From assembly GCF_003367175.1 (NCBI RefSeq), contig NZ_QRGA01000010.1:62001-126000 (forward strand): a stretch of DNA of 64,000 bases, written 5' to 3'. A model generated the notes under the pieces. It saw only the letters and a list, made by a program, of their open reading frames with translations, did no database searches and was not told the DNA's origin. The DNA comes from Trinickia dinghuensis (GTDB taxonomy: Bacteria > Pseudomonadota > Gammaproteobacteria > Burkholderiales > Burkholderiaceae). The first letter of the stretch is position 1; the number at the start of each line of letters is the position of its first letter. Below, piece after piece: positions 27,254 to 36,619 of the stretch. The translations under genes were made by a program, and so were the position numbers.

Positions 27254-28030
27254 TTACCCGCCGACGACTCGAGACTGGCCATGAGGACCCCAGTTGTTCG
27301 CGACGCCCACTGCATCCACTTGCTTGACGATCGACGTCGCCAGCTTTTTCGCATCGGTATCGACCGACGAATGTTTGGCTTCCGAGACGACATGCAGCGC
27401 CGCGCCCGCGACAAGCGCAACCGGCAGCCGATGCGTCAGCGCGCCGACCGCACCGCTTTCCGCCATCCCGGGCGCCTTCCCGCTTTGTTCCTTCGCGGCG
27501 AAGTTCTGAACCGGCACGTTCGCACCGGCCACCGGCCGATACGTCAGCGTCACCGACGCCTCGAGTTCGCGCTTTCCGGCTCCGAGCCCGACCAGCACGC
27601 GGCGGCGCGCATTGCCGGCGTCGACCTTTCCGAAGCTCCCCTCGACGAGCAGCGCGTTTTTGCTGGGCGGCTCATCGAACTCGGCTCGCATCGCCACCCA
27701 GCCCTTCGCCTGCAACTGACGCACGATCTCGTTCGCGACGTCCTCGCGCAGCCGCGTCGCACAGTTCGGCACGGCGGCCCCCGGCATCGGCATCGCGCCG
27801 GGCACCTGTTGCTGCACATAGCGGTCGTTTCGCTCGCATTGATCGGGCGAGACGTCGAATGCGCGAACGTAGACGATCTCGGGGGTCGCTCGCGCAACGG
27901 CGGGGTTTTGCGTTGCGCTCGTCATCGGCGACGCACATCCGGTCATCACGACAACGCCTAGCGCCAGCGCGACGTTCGCGCCGACCATTCCGATTTTCTT
28001 CAAGTGTTTCGATACTTTCTGCGCATTCAT
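27254..28030 (-). CDS. DUF4410-type lipoprotein
   Basis: Predicted lipoprotein of 258 residues. It has a positively charged N-terminus, a hydrophobic core and the lipobox VVMTGCAS, so the mature protein starts at the cysteine. The mature part has the alternating beta pattern of DUF4410 (YVRAFDVSPDQ, DVANEIVRQLQAKGW, LLVEGSFGKVDAGNARRR). Two cysteines in the mature region could pair. Function unknown; relatives are outer-membrane associated. ATG 28030 is favoured over the ATG just before it. The 28031-28239 gap shows no gene. Confidence 0.75.
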   Translation of the reverse strand: MNAQKVSKHLKKIGMVGANVALALGVVVMTGCASPMTSATQNPAVARATPEIVYVRAFDVSPDQCERNDRYVQQQVPGAMPMPGAAVPNCATRLREDVANEIVRQLQAKGWVAMRAEFDEPPSKNALLVEGSFGKVDAGNARRRVLVGLGAGKRELEASVTLTYRPVAGANVPVQNFAAKEQSGKAPGMAESGAVGALTHRLPVALVAGAALHVVSEAKHSSVDTDAKKLATSIVKQVDAVGVANNWGPHGQSRVVGG

Positions 28031-28239
28031 CACGGCCTAGGTGCCTCCATGTAGGATTCGTTCGACCGGTCGACTCTTCGTCTTCCGCGTCTTTCGAACA
28101 TGGCTGCCAGTATCGCGAGTGAGTCTCGCGAAGGCCATCGATGATTTATGTCGAGAAATGTCGGAGCGGATCGCCGGCGTATGCCGCCCCTTCGACGGCC
28201 TAACGGATAACGGATCAACGGTCCGACGCGGCCCGAGAG

Positions 28240-29571
28240 TCAGGCAATCGGAGACTGCAGCGGCAGCGCGACACACGCCTCGAGGCCCCCGCCTTCCCGT
28301 GCTTGAAAACTGATCGAGCCCCCGTGCGAGCGTGCGATCCGCTCGACGATGGCGAGGCCGAGGCCGGTGCCCGCCGCCTGCCGGCTCGCGTTCGTACCGC
28401 GCGCGAACGGTGCTTTCAGGCGCTCCAGTTCATCGGCCGTGATGCCGTCGCCACGATCGCAGATGGCGACATAGGCGCGCCCGTCGGCAGACCACGTACG
28501 AACCGCCAATCCGCTGCGCCCATATGCGACGGCGTTCTGCATGAGGTTCATCAGCAAACGCATGACACTCGTCGGACGATAGCGAAACGGCGGCACTTCA
28601 CCGAGTGCCAGTTCGAACTCGTGCCCCAGCCCTGCGAAATCCGCCGCGATCTGACTGAGCAGCCCATTCAAATCGCCGATTTGCGCCGGCTCGCGTTCGC
28701 CGCTGCCGGCGTAATCCATGAATTGCTGAACGATCGCATCGATCCGCTCGAGATAGCTTTCGGCGGAGGCGGCCAAAGCGCGATCCTTGTCGGGTGGAAT
28801 CGCAAGCGCGAGGGCGAGGCGCAGCTTCGTCAGCGGCGTGCGGATGTCATGGGACACGCCGGCGAGCATCAGCGAGCGCGTGGCCTCCGCATGACGTAAA
28901 GCCTCGGTCATTTCGTTGAATGCGCGGCTCACGTCGGCCACTTCCGTGGGGCCGGAAAGCGATAGCGCGGGAGGCGCCGCCCCCGCGCTGACCGCACGCG
29001 CCGCCTGCGCCAGATGCCGCAGCGGCCGATTGATATGCAACTGAATCAGATAGCCCGTCAGCGCGGCGATGACGGCGAGCCCCATCGACAATGCAATGGC
29101 GGCGATGATCGGATCGTCGCGCACGTCGGTGGAGATGGCCGGCGAAATCCAGTATGGCGAGCCCGCGACATGGATACGGATCCATAGCCGCTGCCTGTGA
29201 GCGGGCTGCCAGAGCACGAGCGTTTCCGCCGGCACGTTTTGCCGCAACGTCTGGGCGAAGACGTCGCGTTGATAAGTACGAAAAAAGTGGACGAAGCTCG
29301 GTTGCATCGCGGCCACCGCGTCGGCGGGCGGCTGCGTCTTCGCGTCGAGCCGGGCAACCACCGCCCTGCCTTCGCCGGGAGGCAGCGTGGCGAGCGCTCG
29401 ATCGAGCGTCAGCACGTATTGCGCGAATACGACCGCCGCACGCTGCACACGCGGGCGCTGCACGTAATAAATGAGTACCGTCAGCGAGCAGACCTGAGTC
29501 AGCAACACGAGCGCAACGAGCAATGCGATGTTGCGTGCAAGCAGCGAGCGCGGCACGAGGGCGCGGCTCAT
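28240..29571 (-). CDS. EnvZ-like sensor histidine kinase
   Basis: Inner-membrane kinase of 443 residues. The first hydrophobic segment is near residues 12-35, then comes a periplasmic loop and a second segment near residues 155-180. A HAMP domain, the H-box VSHDIRTPLTKLRL (phospho-accepting His), an N-box (MNLMQNAVAYG) and G-boxes (DRGDGI, GTGLGLAIV) follow. The H-box resembles EnvZ. Its ATG overlaps the stop of the response regulator (ATGA), so both are co-translated. The signal is unknown; osmotic or envelope sensing is a guess from the EnvZ likeness. Confidence 0.92.
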   Translation of the reverse strand: MSRALVPRSLLARNIALLVALVLLTQVCSLTVLIYYVQRPRVQRAAVVFAQYVLTLDRALATLPPGEGRAVVARLDAKTQPPADAVAAMQPSFVHFFRTYQRDVFAQTLRQNVPAETLVLWQPAHRQRLWIRIHVAGSPYWISPAISTDVRDDPIIAAIALSMGLAVIAALTGYLIQLHINRPLRHLAQAARAVSAGAAPPALSLSGPTEVADVSRAFNEMTEALRHAEATRSLMLAGVSHDIRTPLTKLRLALALAIPPDKDRALAASAESYLERIDAIVQQFMDYAGSGEREPAQIGDLNGLLSQIAADFAGLGHEFELALGEVPPFRYRPTSVMRLLMNLMQNAVAYGRSGLAVRTWSADGRAYVAICDRGDGITADELERLKAPFARGTNASRQAAGTGLGLAIVERIARSHGGSISFQAREGGGLEACVALPLQSPIA

Positions 29572-30281
29572 CGCTCCACGTCCGCCACCAGCATGTACCC
29601 CATTCCCCAGACCGTCTTGATGAACCGCGGCTTCGACGGGTCCTCCTCGAGCACTTGCCTGAGCCGTAGGACCTGCACGTCGATACTGCGATCGAGCGCC
29701 TCGTGTTCCCTTCCGCGCGCGCGGGCCAGCAGATTCTCCCGGCTCACCGGACGATTCGGCGACGAGCCGAGCGCGTGGAGCAGCCGCATCTGCGCCGAGT
29801 TCAATTCCACGGGTTCGGCACCGCGCGTCAACGATTGTTTCGGCACGTCGAAGCGGAAGTCGCCGAATCGTAGAAGCTCGGACGTCAACGACGTGACGCC
29901 CGAGGCAATCTTCTGACGTCTGAGCAGCGCGCGAATCCGCGCCACGAGTTCATTCGGCAGGAACGGCTTCGGCAAATAATCGTCGGCCCCCGCCTCCAGC
30001 CCAACGACGCGGTCGACCGGATCGCCCTTCGCCGTCAGCATGAGTATCGGCAGCGTCTGTCCTTCCGCGCGCAATCGATGGCAGACCGACAGTCCGTCCT
30101 CGGGCTCCATCATCAAATCGAGCACGAGCAAGTCGAAAGGTTCGCGCTGCAGGTAGCGGTCGAGCCGCTTGCTGTCGGCGACACAGCGCACTTGGAAACC
30201 CTGGCTCGTCAGAAAGCGCTGCTGCATGTTGCGCAGATCGGCGTCGTCGTCGAGCAGGATGATTTTTTCGGGACGATCCAT
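29568..30281 (-). CDS. OmpR-like response regulator
   Basis: DNA-binding response regulator of 237 residues partnered with the following kinase. The receiver domain has the acidic pocket (LLDDDAD), phospho-acceptor Asp in LDLMMEPEDG and conserved Lys in LTAKGD. A winged-helix output domain ends in VWGMGYML. ATG 30281 was chosen because similarity begins at MDRPEKIILLDDD. It leads a two-gene operon with the kinase. Confidence 0.92.
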   Translation of the reverse strand: MDRPEKIILLDDDADLRNMQQRFLTSQGFQVRCVADSKRLDRYLQREPFDLLVLDLMMEPEDGLSVCHRLRAEGQTLPILMLTAKGDPVDRVVGLEAGADDYLPKPFLPNELVARIRALLRRQKIASGVTSLTSELLRFGDFRFDVPKQSLTRGAEPVELNSAQMRLLHALGSSPNRPVSRENLLARARGREHEALDRSIDVQVLRLRQVLEEDPSKPRFIKTVWGMGYMLVADVER

Positions 30282-30392
30282 GGGGCATCTCCGGCAATGA
30301 CGCGGAAGTCGACGCAGCGCGTGTGTTGACACCATCATAGGCGGTGCCGTCTTCACTCGGGGCCGCATCGGCATACCGGCGCATCACGCGCA

Positions 30393-30695
30393 TCAATGCG
30401 ACATCGCCCGTTTCCCGAAATACGCCTCGATCTGCGCGAGGGTCACGAAGCCCGCGTGGCGCGTGTCGATTTCATTGAAGTGACGCGCGACCATCGGCAT
30501 GCCGGCTGAGGCTTGCTGCCGCGTCAGTTTTCCGTCGTGCGTAATGTTGGCGCGCGCAAAGCGCTCATGGAGCGTTTGCAAGCCGCGTTCGAGGCGTGCC
30601 GCGCTGCTCGCGGACGGCGTCGCGGGGATGACGACTTGCGCCATGGCGCCCGTCGAGAAGGCAAAAATGGCGACGGTAATAAGCATGCGTTTCAT
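30393..30695 (-). CDS. Secreted EF-hand protein
   Basis: A 100-residue exported protein with a signal peptide ending near AMA-QVV. Two EF-hand-like calcium loops follow: ITHDGKLT and, about 25 residues on, the degenerate DTRHAGFVT. Similar short EF-hand proteins lie next to two-component systems in Burkholderia, but a role here is not known. It is upstream of and co-directional with the response regulator. The 30696-30964 gap has no visible gene. Confidence 0.72.
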   Translation of the reverse strand: MKRMLITVAIFAFSTGAMAQVVIPATPSASSAARLERGLQTLHERFARANITHDGKLTRQQASAGMPMVARHFNEIDTRHAGFVTLAQIEAYFGKRAMSH

Positions 30696-30964
30696 TCACT
30701 AATCTCCAAGGATGAGTCCCTGCCCGCCGGTGCACTGTGCGCCGGTTCGAAGCAGCGTCAGCCGAGATCTTAGGGATGCATGCCTTGATTAGCGATCTGA
30801 AAATCATGTCGCGGTATGTCGCCGGCGAGCGCGAAAGCGCGCTTGCCCGTTTCATGCTACCGGCCATTCGTACGCCTACACACCTTCCCCCAAACCGGTA
30901 AGGCGTATGATGAACACTATCGTCCCACCGTGGGCGACGACCTCTTGATCGAAGGAGTCACATC

Positions 30965-31474
30965 ATGAGGCGCCTCTATTTTCTCGTGCCGGATCCTACA
31001 ACCGCCAAGGCAGTCGTCGACGACCTCCTGCGCGCGCGAATCACCTGGCAACACATCCACGTACTCGCGAATCACAACGTCACGCTCGAAGAGCTGCCCG
31101 AAGCGTCGCTGCTGCAGCGCAGCGACGTGATTCACGCACTTGAGCGCGGGGTGGCGCTCGGTGGAGCGACCGGCGCGTTTCTCGGCCTCGTTGCGCTCGT
31201 GTTTCCTCCCGCGGGGCTCACCATCGCGAGCGGTGCGGTCGTTGCCATGACGCTGGCCGGCGCCGGATTCGGGGCATGGACGGCGGCCATGATCGGCGTG
31301 GACGAACCGAACGCACGGCTCACTCGTTTCCGCGAAGCCATACGAGACGGCCAACTCCTGTTGATGGCCGACGTGCCGGCGGCGCGCGAGCAAGAGATCG
31401 AGCAGTTGGTGGAGCAGCACTTTCCACAAGCTGATCCGCGCGGCGCGGAGCCCACTACGCCGATCTTTCCTTGA
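30965..31474 (+). CDS. DUF1269-like membrane-associated protein
   Basis: A 169-residue protein with a central hydrophobic glycine/alanine-rich hairpin (GGATGAFLGLVALVFPPAGL and VVAMTLAGAGFGAWTAAMIG), as in DUF1269 and similar stress-linked proteins. The N-terminus (MRRLYFLVPDPTTAKAVVDDLL) resembles a ferredoxin-like fold. AAGGAG precedes the start. Function unknown. Confidence 0.7.
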   Translation: MRRLYFLVPDPTTAKAVVDDLLRARITWQHIHVLANHNVTLEELPEASLLQRSDVIHALERGVALGGATGAFLGLVALVFPPAGLTIASGAVVAMTLAGAGFGAWTAAMIGVDEPNARLTRFREAIRDGQLLLMADVPAAREQEIEQLVEQHFPQADPRGAEPTTPIFP

Positions 31475-31542
31475 TGATTTTTCCGGCTTGCCGCCGCACT
31501 TGCGACGGCAGCGGAAGCGGAATCTGCCGGTTTGGCGTGCCA

Positions 31543-32343
31543 CTACAGCACGTGGCTCAGAAACTCCCGCGTGCGCGGATCTCGCGGATCATCGAAGAAT
31601 TCCTTCGGCGATCCGGATTCCACGATCAGTCCTTTGTCGGTGAAGAACACCTGGTGCGCGACCTCGCGCGCAAAGCGCATTTCGTGCGTCACCAGGATGC
31701 TGGTCATCCCCTCCGCCACAAGATCTCGGATCGTGTTCAACACTTCCTTTACGGTCTCCGGGTCAAGCGCTGCCGTCACCTCGTCGAACAGCATGACGCC
31801 GGGACGCATCGCCAAGGAACGCGCGATCGCGACTCGCTGCTGCTGACCTCCCGATAACTGTCCGGGAAAGGATTTTTCCTTACCGGACAAACGAACCTTG
31901 GCAAGCAACTCAACCGCACGCGCCTCGACTTCGTCTTTCGACTGACGCAACACGTTGATCGGTGCGAGCATCACGTTTTCCAGCACCGTCATATGCGGGA
32001 ACAGGTTGTACTGCTGAAAGACCATCGAGACGTCCTTGCGCAGCGCGATGCGGTCCTTATCGCTGTGCAGCGTGTGAACGGCATGCCCCGCCGCATGGAC
32101 CTCCCCTTCGTCGATATCGACGAGGCCGTTGATACAGCGCAAGATCGTCGATTTTCCGGAGCCGGATGGACCGATCAAAGCGGCCGCCGTCCCCTTCTCT
32201 ACCTCGAGAGACACCCCGCGCAACACCTGATGAGCGCCGAATGCCTTCTTGACGTCGCGCACCGACACGATCGCGTGCGCCTCCGGCGATAAAGCCGGAC
32301 GCGCCGCCGATGGCGCGAATTCGGTTGGCTGAGTGGCCGTCAT
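31543..32343 (-). CDS. Polar amino acid ABC transporter ATPase
   Basis: Cytoplasmic ATPase of 266 residues of the GlnQ/AapP type. Walker A is GPSGSGKS, the Q-loop is in VFQQYNLFPHMTV, the signature is LSGGQQQR, Walker B is VMLFDEVTAALDPE and the switch His is in VTHEM. ATG 32343 follows GGAGAG. It completes the importer with the two permeases just upstream; the divergent binding protein at 36.6 kb is the likely fourth component. Confidence 0.93.
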   Translation of the reverse strand: MTATQPTEFAPSAARPALSPEAHAIVSVRDVKKAFGAHQVLRGVSLEVEKGTAAALIGPSGSGKSTILRCINGLVDIDEGEVHAAGHAVHTLHSDKDRIALRKDVSMVFQQYNLFPHMTVLENVMLAPINVLRQSKDEVEARAVELLAKVRLSGKEKSFPGQLSGGQQQRVAIARSLAMRPGVMLFDEVTAALDPETVKEVLNTIRDLVAEGMTSILVTHEMRFAREVAHQVFFTDKGLIVESGSPKEFFDDPRDPRTREFLSHVL

Positions 32344-32386
32344 ATGTCTCTCCACGTTTTTCCCGTATCGGTTGACGCGCGCCCGC

Positions 32387-33175
32387 TTATCGGTAGCGGC
32401 GCTCGAGCTGCTTCGTGAGCATCGCGATCGGTGCGCAGTAAGCAAAGAAAAGGATGAGGATGAGGCCGTACACCGGCATCATCAGCGCGGGGTTCGCGAG
32501 CGCGGACAGCACCGAGCTCGCGATGCTGACGCTGTCGTCGACGCCCACGATCGACACCAGCGGTGTCGACATCATCAAGATTGCGTAGGTATTCATCCAA
32601 GGCGCGGCCATCCGCTTGACGGCCTGCGGCAAGATGCAAAGCTTGAGCGTTTGCCTGCGCGTCAGACCGAGCGCGGCTGCCGCCTCCCATTGCGCGGTGG
32701 GCAACGACTGAATGCCGCCGCGAACCACTTCGGACACGTTTCCCATCACGGGGAAGGAAAGCCCCACGATGCCCTTGACCCACGCGGGAAACGGAATGGA
32801 CAGACCCAGCACGTCGATCTGATAGGGCATCAGATAAATGCAGAAGAACAATATGACGAGCCACGGCGCGTTGCGAAGGAATTGGGTGATCCACCGGCTC
32901 GTCACGCGCACGCCTTTATGCGGCGATATCTGCCCGATGCCGGCCGCCATGCCCAGAACCGTTCCGATCGCCATTGCGATAAAGCTGATCAGGACGTCGA
33001 ACGCAAAACCTTTGAGAAGGACGGGGAGCCAAGGTATCAATACCGTCCAGCGGGTGCCGTCCGCAACGCCGGCCGATGTCTGCGCGCTCGCACCTACCGG
33101 ATGGGCCAGCGCCAGCGCGGCCGCAGCGCGAAGCAAGAACCGCGGCAGCAACGAAATGAAATGACGTGTATTCAT
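32387..33175 (-). CDS. Amino acid ABC transporter permease 2
   Basis: Inner-membrane permease of 262 residues (HisM/GlnP type). An N-terminal hydrophobic segment is followed by the membrane core and the ATPase-contact loop EAAAALGLTRRQTLKLCILPQA. The start overlaps the stop of permease 1 by four bases. It forms the membrane channel with permease 1. Confidence 0.9.
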   Translation of the reverse strand: MNTRHFISLLPRFLLRAAAALALAHPVGASAQTSAGVADGTRWTVLIPWLPVLLKGFAFDVLISFIAMAIGTVLGMAAGIGQISPHKGVRVTSRWITQFLRNAPWLVILFFCIYLMPYQIDVLGLSIPFPAWVKGIVGLSFPVMGNVSEVVRGGIQSLPTAQWEAAAALGLTRRQTLKLCILPQAVKRMAAPWMNTYAILMMSTPLVSIVGVDDSVSIASSVLSALANPALMMPVYGLILILFFAYCAPIAMLTKQLERRYR

Positions 33176-33912
33176 TGCTTTCCCCAGCCCGGCACGGCGA
33201 TCGACTTTTCAAACCGGCTCATCAGCATCACGAAGGCACCGATGACGCCCAGATAGAAGACGAGCAAGACGATCATCATCTCGAGCGTATTCAGGTCCTG
33301 TGCCCATATCTGCGACGACACGTACAGCAGCTCAGGTACGGCGATCGCATAGGCGTTGGTGGTCGTCTTGATCAAGTTGATCAGGTTGTTGCTGAGCGCC
33401 GGCAGACTGATTCGCAGCGCGAGCGGCATCACGATTTTCCGAAACGTTTGCAGATGGCTCATTCCGAGCGAGGACGCGGCCTCCAACATCGAATGCGGCA
33501 CCGCCTCGATCCCGGAGCGGAAGATTTCGACGTTGAATGCGCCGGCGAATAAGATCAGCGAGACGACGGCCCATCCGATATTCCCGAGCAGCGGCGTGGG
33601 AGAGCCGGCCAGATGCGTCAGAAACGGGCTCAATGCAAAGTAGAAGAAGTAAAGCTGCACGAGCGGCGGCGTATTCCGAAACAGCCATACATAGGCGTCG
33701 GCGCACAGGCGCAGCCCTCGCGATGGAGAGCGCTGAAAGAAGGCACCGGCCGCTCCCAGCACCACGCTGCCCGCGATCGACGCGGCGGACAGCACGAACG
33801 TCATCGCAATGCCGCGCACGAACGTGTGCCATTCGAACGCGTCGTAGAACACCGAAAAGTTGACGCCGTAATGCGCGTTCAACCACTGAAAAAATCCCGC
33901 GACATGAATCAT
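33172..33912 (-). CDS. Amino acid ABC transporter permease 1
   Basis: Inner-membrane permease of 246 residues of the His/Glu/Gln/Arg/opine class. The EAA loop reads EAASSLGMSHLQTFRKIVMPLA. RNTPPLVQLYFFYFALSP is the usual helix-2 region. It follows aspA after 94 bases and overlaps permease 2. The context suggests import of aspartate, asparagine or glutamate. Confidence 0.9.
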   Translation of the reverse strand: MIHVAGFFQWLNAHYGVNFSVFYDAFEWHTFVRGIAMTFVLSAASIAGSVVLGAAGAFFQRSPSRGLRLCADAYVWLFRNTPPLVQLYFFYFALSPFLTHLAGSPTPLLGNIGWAVVSLILFAGAFNVEIFRSGIEAVPHSMLEAASSLGMSHLQTFRKIVMPLALRISLPALSNNLINLIKTTTNAYAIAVPELLYVSSQIWAQDLNTLEMMIVLLVFYLGVIGAFVMLMSRFEKSIAVPGWGKQ

Positions 33913-34006
33913 GCCATTGCTCCTCGCAGAGGCGGGCGCCCGATGGTTTTCATCATCGCCATCGGGACGTCGCCTCCGGTCTCCACCTTTATGTATTCAC
34001 CACACA

Positions 34007-35413
34007 TCAAAACGCGGGCTGCGTCGATTCCTCGATATGACGACGCGCCTCGTCCGCGCCGAGTACGCCGGTCTCCTCGAGGATTTCGATCAGCGGCTTC
34101 CCATCGTGCACGGACTGCCGCGCCAATTCGCTGATCTTCGCGTACCCGAGCGTCGGCACGAGCGCAGTGGCCACAGCCATCGACTCGAACACGTGCCGCT
34201 CGTTGACATCTACGTTCGCCCGAATCCCTTGCACGCATTTCTCGCGGAACAAGCGAACACCGTTCGTCAATAATCCCAACGATTCGAATACCCGGTCGGC
34301 AACCACCGGTTCGAAGTGATTGATCTCCAATTGGCCGCACTGGACCGCCTGCGCGACACAGGTGTCGTTGCCGACGAGCGCAAAACCGAGTTGCACGATC
34401 GACATCGGTACCACGGGGTTCACCTTCCCCGGCATGATCGACGAACCTGCTTGAACCGCCGGCAAGGTAAGCTCCGCGAGCCCGCCGACGGGCCCCGACG
34501 AAAGCAGAATCAAGTCCGAAGCGATTTTGCCGAGCGAGGTGCCGCATACGCGCAGTTCGGAGGAAATGCGCGAAAACACATCGAGGTTTTGCATCGCGTC
34601 GAACGCGTCGTCCGGCGCGCAAAAGGCAACGCCCGTGAGCGAAACGAGGTGAGCGAATACCGCGCTCCGATAACCGGCCGGCGAGCCGAACCCTGTACCA
34701 ATGGCGGTGCCGCCGAGCGGCAAGGCAAGCAGCTTTTCGCGGGCGGTCTGCAACTCATCGGCAAGCCGCTTCGTCAGCGCGGCATAGCCGCCGAAAAGTT
34801 GACCCAGTCGCATCGGCTGCGCATCTTGCAGACACGTCCTGCCCAGATGCAGCACGTCGCGGAATTCAATGGCTTTGGCTTCGAACGCCTGCGCGAGTTG
34901 CGACAACTCGGCGACGAGCGGCGCGATCAATTCGTGAACGGCCATTTTCATCGCGGCCGGATAGACGTCGTTCGTCGATTGCGAGCGGTTGACGTGATTG
35001 TTCGGATGCACGAAGTCGTAGCGGCCCGGCACGCCGCCGAGCAGCTGCTGCGCGCGATTCGCGATCACTTCGTTGAAATTCATGTTGGTCGAGGTGCCGC
35101 CGGAGCCTTCGAGCAAATCCACGACGAACGAGTTCGCATGCTGCCCATCGACGATCTCGCGGCACGCACCCACGATCGCGCCGCTCTGCTCTTGCGTCAG
35201 CACGCCTAGATCGCGATTCGCCAGCGCGGCAGCCCACTTGCATCGTGCAAACGCTTCGACGAATTCCGGTACGTCGGCGATCGTCCTCTTCGACACGCGC
35301 AGATTTTCCACGCCGCGCACGGAATTCACGCCATACAGCTGATGGTTAGGGATGCGTACTTCGCCCCAATAATCGCTTTCCGTTCGTGTCAAAGCCTCGG
35401 TGCTACCGCTCAT
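34007..35413 (-). CDS. aspA: Aspartate ammonia-lyase
   Basis: Deaminates L-aspartate to fumarate and ammonia. The 468 residues match AspA. Family signatures are GSGGTSTNMNFNEV, HPNNHVNRSQSTNDV and the fumarase/aspartase signature GSSIMPGKVNPV, whose loop carries the catalytic serine. I chose ATG 35413 with GGAG upstream; it overlaps the end of the LysR gene by 11 bases. With the transporter it makes an uptake-and-deaminate unit. Confidence 0.93.
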   Translation of the reverse strand: MSGSTEALTRTESDYWGEVRIPNHQLYGVNSVRGVENLRVSKRTIADVPEFVEAFARCKWAAALANRDLGVLTQEQSGAIVGACREIVDGQHANSFVVDLLEGSGGTSTNMNFNEVIANRAQQLLGGVPGRYDFVHPNNHVNRSQSTNDVYPAAMKMAVHELIAPLVAELSQLAQAFEAKAIEFRDVLHLGRTCLQDAQPMRLGQLFGGYAALTKRLADELQTAREKLLALPLGGTAIGTGFGSPAGYRSAVFAHLVSLTGVAFCAPDDAFDAMQNLDVFSRISSELRVCGTSLGKIASDLILLSSGPVGGLAELTLPAVQAGSSIMPGKVNPVVPMSIVQLGFALVGNDTCVAQAVQCGQLEINHFEPVVADRVFESLGLLTNGVRLFREKCVQGIRANVDVNERHVFESMAVATALVPTLGYAKISELARQSVHDGKPLIEILEETGVLGADEARRHIEESTQPAF

Positions 35414-36389
35414 GTTCAGTCTCCGTTTCGATGTCGATGAGTTTGGGAAGGTCGGCATGGATTTGTGCAAGCCGTTGCAAGAGCGACGTCGACACGATCG
35501 AATGCGCGATCGAGTAGACGCCGTCGAATAGATGGCTGTACTCGTCGCGGCGCGCGATGAGATAGAGCGAGCGGCCCGAGTTCGATGCGCTCAGGACATG
35601 CAATTTCACTTTTTTGGCGTATTCGCCGGCTTGCAGCAGGCACATCGGCGTCGTGATCGCCCACCCGATTTCGCCCGCGACCATCGAGGTCAGCGTGTCG
35701 GCTGTGTCGACTTCCAGGCGCCGGGCGATCCGAACGTCGATACGACGCAGGTAGCGCTCGATTTGCGCGCCGATGTGCGACTGGCGATTGAAGCGGACGA
35801 TCGGCAAAGCCTCGCCGAGTTCGCGCAGATCGGCGGGAGTACGAACGGCGCCCGCTTTCTGCTTCGGTGTAATGACGACGAACTGCTCCGACAGCAGCCG
35901 CCGGCGCTCGATACCGTCGAGGTCGGCCAGCGGATCGGTCGAGACGACGAGATCGAGGTCGCGCCCGACGAGCGCCTCGCTGTGATAAGGCGAGAGACCG
36001 GTACGGATCGAAAGCGTGGTGGATTCATTCAACATCGCCTTGATGAAAGCAGGCCCGCATGTGCCGGCGAACGAATCGACGAGGCCGACGCGCACATCGG
36101 GTTTGATCCCTTTGCTGGCGTCGATGACATGTGCCTTGAGGCGATTCAAATCCTCGAGCAGCGTCATTCCGCGATTGCGCAGCGCCAGGCCGGCGGCCGT
36201 GAGCGTTAGCGGGCGGCGCTCGCGATTGAACAGCACGACCCCGAACTGATCCTCGAGCTGCCGAATGCTTTGCGACACCGCGGACTGCGTCAGGCCGAGC
36301 CGCCTCGCGGCGTTCGACATGTTTCGCTCCTCAGCGGTGGTCACGAAGATCTGAAGGGTTTGCATATCCAAATTCTTGAAGGCGGGCAC
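35403..36389 (-). CDS. LysR-family regulator of the aspartate operon
   Basis: LysR regulator of 328 residues with HTH (MSNAARRLGLTQSAVSQSIR) and effector domain (VRVGLVDSFAGTCGPAFIKA). GTG 36389 with GAGGG upstream fits the family start; ATG 36365 is a shorter option. It is first in the minus-strand unit lysR-aspA-permeases-ATPase and divergent from the binding protein. It probably senses a dicarboxylic amino acid or a product. Confidence 0.88.
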   Translation of the reverse strand: MPAFKNLDMQTLQIFVTTAEERNMSNAARRLGLTQSAVSQSIRQLEDQFGVVLFNRERRPLTLTAAGLALRNRGMTLLEDLNRLKAHVIDASKGIKPDVRVGLVDSFAGTCGPAFIKAMLNESTTLSIRTGLSPYHSEALVGRDLDLVVSTDPLADLDGIERRRLLSEQFVVITPKQKAGAVRTPADLRELGEALPIVRFNRQSHIGAQIERYLRRIDVRIARRLEVDTADTLTSMVAGEIGWAITTPMCLLQAGEYAKKVKLHVLSASNSGRSLYLIARRDEYSHLFDGVYSIAHSIVSTSLLQRLAQIHADLPKLIDIETETEHER

Positions 36390-36454
36390 GGTGATCCCTC
36401 TCTTGGGTGAACTTTAGGCGCGACTCAGTAGACGATCAAATGGTAGGCCGTCAC

Positions 36455-36493
36455 TATCAGAAACGCTAATACCCTCTTCCAGTTTTACTAATA
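36455..36493. promoter_or_regulatory. Candidate LysR operator region upstream of the binding protein
   Basis: TATCAG (36455-36460), 5 bases, CTAATA (36466-36471) form an imperfect inverted repeat, and a second CTAATA lies at 36488-36493. The region sits between the divergent LysR and binding-protein genes. Confidence 0.35.
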
Positions 36494-36619
36494 GCGCACC
36501 CCAATCATTTGAAAACCGACATTTGGCTGCATAGGCTGGGATCGCTCGGACGCCGCTTCGGTAGTCCGATTGCAAGGTCATACAAAACCGGCGTCAGGCC
36601 GAATCTGGAGGAGTCCATC